Source: Faecalispora jeddahensis
GTDB lineage: Bacteria > Bacillota > Clostridia > Oscillospirales > Acutalibacteraceae
Direction: 5' to 3'
DNA: 36,753 nucleotides
Assembly: GCF_000577335.1 (NCBI RefSeq)
Contig: NZ_CBYL010000034.1
Location: 1-36,753 of the forward strand
The notes below the pieces were generated by a model. That model was not told the origin of the DNA, ran no database searches, and saw nothing but the letters and a program-made list of their open reading frames with translations. Shown in pieces: positions 32,163 through 36,753 of the stretch; position 1 is the stretch's first letter; the number at the start of each line of letters is the position of its first letter. The position numbers and the translations under genes were made by a program.

Positions 32163-32175
32163 GCTGTGCTGCAAA

Positions 32176-32264
32176 AGTTTCCTACGCTGGCATTATCCAG
32201 ATCAGGTCAAAGGGACATAGGCGTCAATCCGCCTCATCTCAGCCGCGTATACGCAGCGCCCCGT
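32176..32264 (-). promoter_or_regulatory. TPP riboswitch (THI element)
   Basis: The minus strand carries the conserved aptamer blocks ACGGGGCGCT, GGCTGAGATGAGGCGG (the CUGAGA core), ACCTGATCTGGATAATGCCA and GCGTAGGAAA. These are the pyrimidine- and pyrophosphate-binding arms and closing stem. It precedes the terminator and thiT. Confidence 0.95.
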
Positions 32265-32280
32265 ATTCAGTTCCAATATC

Positions 32281-32309
32281 ACTATATCCGTATCCGCTCA
32301 GTTTGTCAA
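32281..32309 (-). promoter_or_regulatory. thiT promoter inside the HAD gene terminus
   Basis: TTGACA (32309-32304), a 17-nt spacer and TATAGT (32286-32281). The -35 hexamer encodes part of the last codons (Leu-Thr) of the HAD phosphatase gene, so the two genes are packed end to promoter. Confidence 0.8.
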
Positions 32310-32960
32310 GAGCAAGCGTTCCAGCTCTATAAAATCCGCGGCGAACCGCGCGCCGGAAAATTGCTCCTGCATCTCTTCGCGGGTGCCGTAGCCGTGCAGC
32401 ATCCCGATAAAATCCGTGCCTGCCAGGCGTGCGCCTTCGGCGTCGAACTTCGTGTCGCCGATCATCACCGCGTTCTGCGGCTTGGCTGAGAAGCGCTCCA
32501 CGCACGAGGTGATCAGCTCTGCCTTTGAGCTAGCGCGCTCCTCGCTGCCGGCGGGGCCCGCGACAAAATCCACCAGCGGGGCCAGCTTAAAAATCTCTGC
32601 CACGCGGTTTGCCTGCGGCAGGGGCTTCGAGGTGGCGATGCAGAGCTTTGCTCCCGCGCCCCGCAGAGCGGAAAGCAGCTCGAAGGTATGCGGGTACACC
32701 GAGTTTTTGTAAAGGCCATCGGTTTCGTAAAGGCTGCGGTACAGCTTCACCGCCCGGTCGCTCACATCGTCCGGCAGGCCGCAGGTCTGCGAAAAGCTTT
32801 GAAACAGCGGCGGGCCGATAAAGGTGCGCAGAATCTCCGGCGGCGGCTCCGGCACCCCCAGGCGCTGCATGGTTTCCTTTACACAGCTCAGGATGCCCGG
32901 GCCGGATTCGGTCAGGGTGCCGTCCAGATCAAATAAAACGATGGGGTAAACAGGTTTCAT
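32298..32960 (-). CDS. HAD phosphatase, phosphoglycolate phosphatase-like
   Basis: This 220-aa HAD-superfamily hydrolase of the Gph/PpaX type has motif I VLFDLDGTLTESG near residue 8 and motif II ATSKP near 110. The conserved Lys lies in the SSKAELI region, and motif III/IV MIGDTKFDAEGARLAG near 167. A helical cap domain lies between residues 20 and 90. It would dephosphorylate small phosphoesters; the exact substrate cannot be told. AAAGGAA lies 6 nt before the ATG. It follows the thioesterase gene by 23 bp on the same strand, and its 3' end contains the -35 of thiT. Confidence 0.9.
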   Translation of the reverse strand: MKPVYPIVLFDLDGTLTESGPGILSCVKETMQRLGVPEPPPEILRTFIGPPLFQSFSQTCGLPDDVSDRAVKLYRSLYETDGLYKNSVYPHTFELLSALRGAGAKLCIATSKPLPQANRVAEIFKLAPLVDFVAGPAGSEERASSKAELITSCVERFSAKPQNAVMIGDTKFDAEGARLAGTDFIGMLHGYGTREEMQEQFSGARFAADFIELERLLLTN

Positions 32961-32983
32961 CGGGAGTTCCTTTCGTCAGAGGT

Positions 32984-33379
32984 TTATTGCTTGGCGCGTT
33001 CCGCTACTCTTTTCAGATAATTCTCACGCTTGATGCTGGCGCGCTCATGCGTGCAGGTGGAAATCAGGCCCACATTGTCAGATGCCTCTACCTCAAAGGT
33101 GAATTTGCGGCCGTCGCTTTCGATCAGCTTTGCCGTCAGATGGATGGTAACACCCTCAACCGTGGGCGCCAGATGCTTTATATGCACTTCGGAACCTACC
33201 GAGGTGATCCCCTCCGGCAGATAGGTGTTCAGCATCCGGGCGCAAACGCCTTCCATCAGCGCAACCAGTCGGGGCGTGGCAAGCACGTCTACGCTGCCGC
33301 TGCCGAGTTTGGAGGCCAGATCGGCGGAGGTAACGGTATAATCCTGGGAAATCGTCTGTCCAATTTTCAGTTCATTCAT
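32984..33379 (-). CDS. Hotdog-fold thioesterase, FlK/YbgC-like
   Basis: This 131-aa protein resembles the fluoroacetyl-CoA thioesterase (FlK) group. It opens NELKIGQTISQDYTVTSADL, then the helix ATPRLVALMEGVCARML near residue 37. SVGSEVHIKHLAPTVEGVTI near 62 contains the conserved His, and FTFEVEASDN near 95 the acidic/amide part. CoA thioester hydrolysis, perhaps clearing an inhibitory acyl-CoA, is likely. The ATG at 33379 has GGAAG 7 nt upstream; the longer frame to 33457 covers the untranslated leader. It heads the two-gene unit with the HAD phosphatase. Confidence 0.85.
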   Translation of the reverse strand: MNELKIGQTISQDYTVTSADLASKLGSGSVDVLATPRLVALMEGVCARMLNTYLPEGITSVGSEVHIKHLAPTVEGVTIHLTAKLIESDGRKFTFEVEASDNVGLISTCTHERASIKRENYLKRVAERAKQ

Positions 33380-33481
33380 TGTAATTCTTCCTTTCCTTCG
33401 ATATAATAAAATAAAATGATATCTTTGGATACCGGCGCGGACTGACGCACCGGACAATTCAGGGCAAATCTGCCTGAGTCT

Positions 33482-33510
33482 AGTATAACACGGTACGGCT
33501 CTGGTTTGAA
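33482..33510 (-). promoter_or_regulatory. Promoter of the thioesterase/HAD unit
   Basis: TTCAAA (33510-33505), a 17-nt spacer and TATACT (33487-33482). The ~95-nt leader contains a CCGG-GCG/CGC-CCGG hairpin near 33425-33460. Confidence 0.55.
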
Positions 33511-33596
33511 GCGGTAATTTTGCTTATGTTCCCGCAAAAATCCGGCAGATTTTGTATATTGACAACCACTTTTGGGATTCGGCGGGAGGAATCAAC

Positions 33597-34382
33597 TTGA
33601 ACGAAAGCACACAGTCCCCGGCGGCAGCTACGCGCCCCCGGCTTCACCTGATGGACGAGCTGCGCGGTTTTGCCGTGTTCTGCATGGTATTTTACCACGC
33701 GTTTTACACCTTTGCCTTTCTGTACCAGATTTCATGGATGATGGTGCTGTTCCGCTTTTTTACCCCGGCGGAGCCGTTTTTTGCGGCGCTGTTCATTTTT
33801 ATTTCGGGAATCTCTTCTCTGCTTTCGCGATCGAATCTGCGGCGGGGATTGCGGCTGTTTGCGGTCGCGCTTGTGGTTACGCTTGTCACCGCCCTCGTCA
33901 CGCCCCAGTATGCCATCTGGTTCGGCATTCTGCATTTTCTGGCGGTGTGCATGATCCTGTACGGCCTTTTGGGGCAATATCAGAAAAAAATCCCCTTTTC
34001 GTGGCTGCTGGTTCTGCTGTGCTTTGTTCTTTATTTCTTTACACGGCCCATCCCGTCGGGTTATTTGGGGTTCGGCCCGGTTTCGGTGATTCCCCTGCCG
34101 GAGGCGATTTACCATGTAAAGTGGCTGTTCCCGCTGGGCTTTTATGATTCCTCGTTCTCATCGTCGGATTATTTTCCGCTTTTGTCCTGGGGCTTTGTGT
34201 TCCTTGCGGGAACCATGGTGGGCAGGCCGGTGGCCGCGGGATTGGCCCCGAAATGGATGTACCGCAGCCGTGTTCCATTTTTTTCGCAGATGGGCCGCTG
34301 GGCGCTGGTGATTTACATCGCGCATCAGCCGGTGATCTACGCTTTTGCGTGGCTGCTGGAGCGGCTGGGGCTGATTGGCTGA
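33597..34382 (+). CDS. DUF1624 (heparan-alpha-glucosaminide N-acetyltransferase-like) membrane protein
   Basis: This 261-aa multi-pass protein has six to seven helices. After a short soluble start it has RLHLMDELRGFAVFCMVFYH, the conserved DxLRG and membrane His motif of acyltransferases that move acyl groups across the membrane. PAEPFFAALFIFISGISS and a C-terminal YIAHQPVIYAFAW segment with the second conserved His follow. It may acetylate or otherwise modify surface glycans. The TTG at 33597 has GGGAGG 7 nt upstream; the frame from 33552 includes that site. No promoter is obvious, and it is followed by ychF. Confidence 0.82.
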   Translation: MNESTQSPAAATRPRLHLMDELRGFAVFCMVFYHAFYTFAFLYQISWMMVLFRFFTPAEPFFAALFIFISGISSLLSRSNLRRGLRLFAVALVVTLVTALVTPQYAIWFGILHFLAVCMILYGLLGQYQKKIPFSWLLVLLCFVLYFFTRPIPSGYLGFGPVSVIPLPEAIYHVKWLFPLGFYDSSFSSSDYFPLLSWGFVFLAGTMVGRPVAAGLAPKWMYRSRVPFFSQMGRWALVIYIAHQPVIYAFAWLLERLGLIG

Positions 34383-34389
34383 AAGAGCC

Positions 34390-34418
34390 TTGCGTGTATC
34401 GCGGAAAAAGAATATAAT
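34390..34418 (+). promoter_or_regulatory. Promoter of ychF
   Basis: TTGCGT at 34390-34395, a 17-nt spacer and TATAAT at 34413-34418. Confidence 0.6.
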
Positions 34419-34462
34419 AAGAGTTAAATGTTTTATGCGAGAGAAAGAGGTTGATGAGTGAA

Positions 34463-35557
34463 ATGAAGCTGGGAATCGTCGGGCTGCCTAACGTTGGAAA
34501 GAGCACGCTGTTCAATGCCATTACCAACGCCGGGGCGCAGTCCGCCAACTATCCTTTTTGCACTATAGAGCCGAACGTCGGTGTGGTGGCCGTGCCGGAC
34601 AAACGTCTGGACAAGCTGGCCGAGATGTACCACCCCGAAAAATACACCCCCGCCACGATCGAGTTTGTGGACATTGCGGGTCTGGTGCGCGGCGCCTCTA
34701 AGGGGGAGGGCCTGGGCAACCAGTTTTTGGCGAATATCCGCGAGGTGGACGCGATCGTTCACGTTGTCCGCTGCTTTGAGGACGACGATATCATTCATGT
34801 CGACGGCAGTGTAGACCCCGCGCGCGACATAGAAACGATCAATCTGGAGCTGATCCTCTCTGACATGGAGGTGCTCGACCGCCGGCTGGACAAAACCCGC
34901 AAGATGCTCAAGGCGGACAAGAAGTACCAGACGGAATGCGAGTTCTTTGAGCGCGTCCGCGCCGAGCTGGACGCGGGCCATACCGCACGCAGCGTGGAGT
35001 GCACCGAGGAAGAGGCGGAGCTTTTGGCTACGGTGTCTTTGCTGACGAACAAGCTGGTCATTTATGCGGCCAACATGAGCGACGCCGATTTTAAGGGCGG
35101 CGTGGAGAATAATCCGTATTTTGCTGTGGTCGAGAAGCTGGCCAGGCAGGAGAACGCAGGTGTTCTGCCGATCTGTGCGGAGGTGGAAGCCGAAATTTCC
35201 GGCATGGAGCCGGAGGAAAAGCAGATGTTCCTGGAGGACATGGGCCTTTCGGAATCCGGTCTTGACCGCCTGATCCGCGAGTGCTACACTCTGCTGGGCC
35301 TGATTTCGTACCTGACCGCCGGCCCGCAGGAGGTGCGCGCCTGGACGATCAAAGAGGGAACGAAGGCTCCCCAGGCTGCCGGTAAAATCCACACTGATTT
35401 TGAGCGCGGCTTTATCCGCGCGGAGGTTGTGGCCTACGACGATCTGATGGCCTGCGGCACGATGGCGGCCGCGAAAGAAAAGGGCCTTGTCCGTTCCGAA
35501 GGCAAGGAGTATGTGATGAAGGACGGCGACGTGGTGCTGTTCCGCTTTAATGTATAA
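34463..35557 (+). CDS. ychF: Redox-regulated ribosome-associated ATPase YchF (OLA1 family)
   Basis: This 364-aa Obg-family P-loop NTPase that prefers ATP has G1 GLPNVGKST near residue 8, the switch region SANYPFCTIEPNVGVV near 25-45, and DIAGLVRGASKGEGLGNQFL near 68-88. The usual NKxD motif is replaced by YAANMSD, as in YchF. A coiled-coil region spans about 130-180, and the TGS-like C-terminus contains FERGFIRAEVVAYDDLMACG. The start is uncertain: ATG 34463 gives the family's usual MKLGIVGLPNVG opening and length, while ATG 34454 is closer (3 nt) to AAGAGG. It is involved in translation and stress response. Confidence 0.94.
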   Translation: MKLGIVGLPNVGKSTLFNAITNAGAQSANYPFCTIEPNVGVVAVPDKRLDKLAEMYHPEKYTPATIEFVDIAGLVRGASKGEGLGNQFLANIREVDAIVHVVRCFEDDDIIHVDGSVDPARDIETINLELILSDMEVLDRRLDKTRKMLKADKKYQTECEFFERVRAELDAGHTARSVECTEEEAELLATVSLLTNKLVIYAANMSDADFKGGVENNPYFAVVEKLARQENAGVLPICAEVEAEISGMEPEEKQMFLEDMGLSESGLDRLIRECYTLLGLISYLTAGPQEVRAWTIKEGTKAPQAAGKIHTDFERGFIRAEVVAYDDLMACGTMAAAKEKGLVRSEGKEYVMKDGDVVLFRFNV

Positions 35558-35568
35558 GTGATTTTTTC

Positions 35569-35600
35569 AGCCCCGCTCCTGGATTGGAGCGGGGCTTTTC
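35569..35600 (+). terminator. Terminator of ychF
   Basis: GCCCCGCTCC-TGGATT-GGAGCGGGGC followed by TTTTCTTTTTT. Confidence 0.92.
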
Positions 35601-35737
35601 TTTTTTATCGGTGTTGGCCTGAAAGAGTGAGTTTTTCTTTGTGGGGTTTCACCGCAGTTTTTTGTTGGTGTGGAAGATTCGTTTTTACGATTTGTTTTGA
35701 GAGAGCGGATTTATTTTTGCGGGTGCCCCCGCGTGGG

Positions 35738-35776
35738 TTTCTGCTGGCGCAGGGTTTGCCCCTTGCCGGGACGAGA
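35738..35776 (-). repeat. Dispersed palindromic repeat, short copy (inverted orientation)
   Basis: TTTCTGCTGGCGCAGGGTTT, GCCCCTTGCCGGGACGAG matches the family core only. Confidence 0.6.
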
Positions 35777-35803
35777 CTTTTTTCTTTTCATTCTTGATGA
35801 TGA

Positions 35804-35922
35804 AAGAGCAAATTTTTTGTGAGTTACCTCACAGGGAAATTCTGCTGGCGCGGGCTTGCCCCTCATGCCGGGGCGGGCACTTACTTTCGCAGCGAGGCGA
35901 AAGTAAGCAAAGGCTCGCCAAA
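35804..35922 (-). repeat. Dispersed palindromic repeat, full copy (inverted orientation)
   Basis: This is the reverse complement of the 12353-12470 copy almost end to end. It has GAAAGAGC, the T-tract, the perfect palindrome TGTGAG-TTAC-CTCACA, AAATTCTGCTGGCGCGGGC, TTGCCCCTCATGCCGGGGC, GGGCACTTACTTTCGC, the hairpin partner GCGAAAGTAAG and CAAAGGCTCGCC. It ends about 110 bp before the IS30-type transposase gene. The rest of the 35601-36035 gap is T-rich and holds no supported gene. Confidence 0.75.
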
Positions 35923-35959
35923 GGGGAGAGGGCAGATTATAATATTAAGAGCAACACGG

Positions 35960-36753
35960 TTAGATTTAGAATAGACTGCAAGACAACCAAGGTATAAAAT
36001 GAAGTTACCACACACCATTTTAACCGGAGGTTATCATGCAGCCATATCAACATTTTACACTGGAAGAACGGGAAAGTCTATGGTTTAAACGGCAGGAAAG
36101 GAAAAGCATTCGCCAAATAGCAAGAGAGATGAAAAGGAACCCTTCGAGTATTAGCCGTGAATTGAAGCGAAACGGGAAAAAGGACGGTTCATACAACGCA
36201 TGGTGGGGGTGTTCTCTGTATATTTGGAGACGAAAAAAATGCGGAAGAAAAAGTCGTATCGGTCAGGATGAAAAACTACGGCAATTTATTTGTGAAGGAT
36301 TAAATCGGTTCTGGTCTCCAGAGATAATAGCGGCAAAATGGAATGAAACAAACCCAGGTGAAAAGATAACATACAGCAGTATTTATAATGCATTAAAAAA
36401 GGATTTAATTAAAGGTTACAGCAGGAAGAAGCACCTTCGCAGGCAAGGGAAGAAAAAATATATTCGGGGCTCGAGTGCTGCCATCCATCCGGAACACCGA
36501 ATAGGTGACAGACCAAATGAAATCGACGAAAGAAACCGTATAGGTGATTGGGAAGGAGATACCATACTGGGAGGTTTAAACAAGGGCGGGTTAATTTCTC
36601 TTGTGGATAGGAAAAGCAGATATTTAATTTTATCTCTCATTCAAAATAAAAGCGCGAAAGAAACAAAACAAACCTTATGCAGTTCATTAAAAGACAAGCC
36701 AGTTCTGTCAATTACACTGGATAACGGCTGTGAATTTGCGGGATTCAAAGACG
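35960..36753 (+). mobile_element. IS30-family insertion sequence, left part
   Basis: The transposase gene and its AT-rich 5' flank mark the left portion of an insertion sequence. The outer terminal inverted repeat must lie between about 35930 and 36030, but with only one end in view I cannot fix it. A TATAAA lies near 35994 upstream of the gene. Confidence 0.6.
36036..36753 (+). CDS. IS30-family transposase, 5' part (runs off the window)
   Basis: The frame is open from ATG 36036 to the edge, 239 codons without a stop. The N-terminal helix-turn-helix reads FTLEERESLWFKRQERKSIR, then IAREMKRNPSSISRELKRNG, as in IS30 transposases. The middle has FWSPEIIAAKWNE and YSSIYNAL. The DDE core opens with RIGDWEGDTILGG (first Asp), then LISLVDRKSRY, then ITLDNGCEFAGF (second Asp and E-F). 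The third acidic residue should lie beyond the edge. CCGGAGG lies 5 nt upstream of the ATG. Base use is clearly richer in A and T than neighbouring genes, as expected for a mobile element. Confidence 0.92.
   Translation, partial: MQPYQHFTLEERESLWFKRQERKSIRQIAREMKRNPSSISRELKRNGKKDGSYNAWWGCSLYIWRRKKCGRKSRIGQDEKLRQFICEGLNRFWSPEIIAAKWNETNPGEKITYSSIYNALKKDLIKGYSRKKHLRRQGKKKYIRGSSAAIHPEHRIGDRPNEIDERNRIGDWEGDTILGGLNKGGLISLVDRKSRYLILSLIQNKSAKETKQTLCSSLKDKPVLSITLDNGCEFAGFKD

Overview
The window reads as the chromosome of a moderately GC-rich, low-to-middle GC Gram-positive anaerobe of the class Clostridia, probably the Oscillospiraceae (Ruminococcaceae) side. The grounds are strong AGGAGG-type ribosome binding sites, frequent GTG and TTG starts, TTGACA/TATAAT promoters with 17-nt spacers, U-tailed intrinsic terminators, a YuaJ/ThiT-type thiamine transporter under a TPP riboswitch, a split transketolase, DUF975 and an archaeal-type phosphoglycerate mutase. 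This placement is inference; no rRNA or tRNA is present to test it.

Layout. 1-0.7 kb (-): two small genes of unknown function, one Gly-rich and cut by the window edge. 0.9-3.4 kb (+): a YfcE-type phosphoesterase, then a structured leader and an alpha-phosphoglucomutase. 3.4-4.1 kb: two tandem copies of an unrecognised ~150-nt structured RNA gene, each with its own promoter and terminator. 4.3-6.9 kb: a small membrane protein, an ApgM-type phosphoglycerate mutase and a convergent metallo-beta-lactamase-fold protein. 7.1-11.1 kb (+): a MacA/MacB-like efflux operon of adaptor, ATPase and permease. 11.1-12.7 kb: a gene-free stretch with a candidate ~216-nt ncRNA and several copies of a dispersed palindromic repeat.

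12.7-18.1 kb is the most interesting part. A minus-strand operon encodes a BCCT betaine-type transporter, a HAL/PAL-family ammonia-lyase homologue from which the MIO-forming Ala-Ser-Gly tripeptide is precisely missing, and a translationally coupled 85-aa membrane protein. It is preceded by a good sigma-54 promoter and a perfect 23-bp palindrome, and a divergent gene encodes a PAS/AAA+/Fis sigma-54 activator. The best reading is uptake and trimethylamine elimination of a trimethylammonium amino acid, ergothioneine being the leading candidate, because ergothionase is the known MIO-less member of this family.

18.2-19.8 kb (-): an iron-type alcohol dehydrogenase and a glyoxalase-fold protein. 20.3-26.5 kb (+): a GntR/FadR regulator, a CUT1 sugar ABC transporter without its ATPase, a two-subunit transketolase and a cupin-like protein, apparently one catabolic operon. 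26.6-30.1 kb (+): ilvB-ilvN-ilvC for branched-chain amino acids. 30.4-35.6 kb: a DUF975 membrane protein, thiT with its TPP riboswitch and terminator, a HAD phosphatase with a hotdog thioesterase, an acyltransferase-like membrane protein and the YchF ATPase. 35.7-36.75 kb: more repeat copies and the 5' part of an AT-richer IS30-family transposase that runs off the window.
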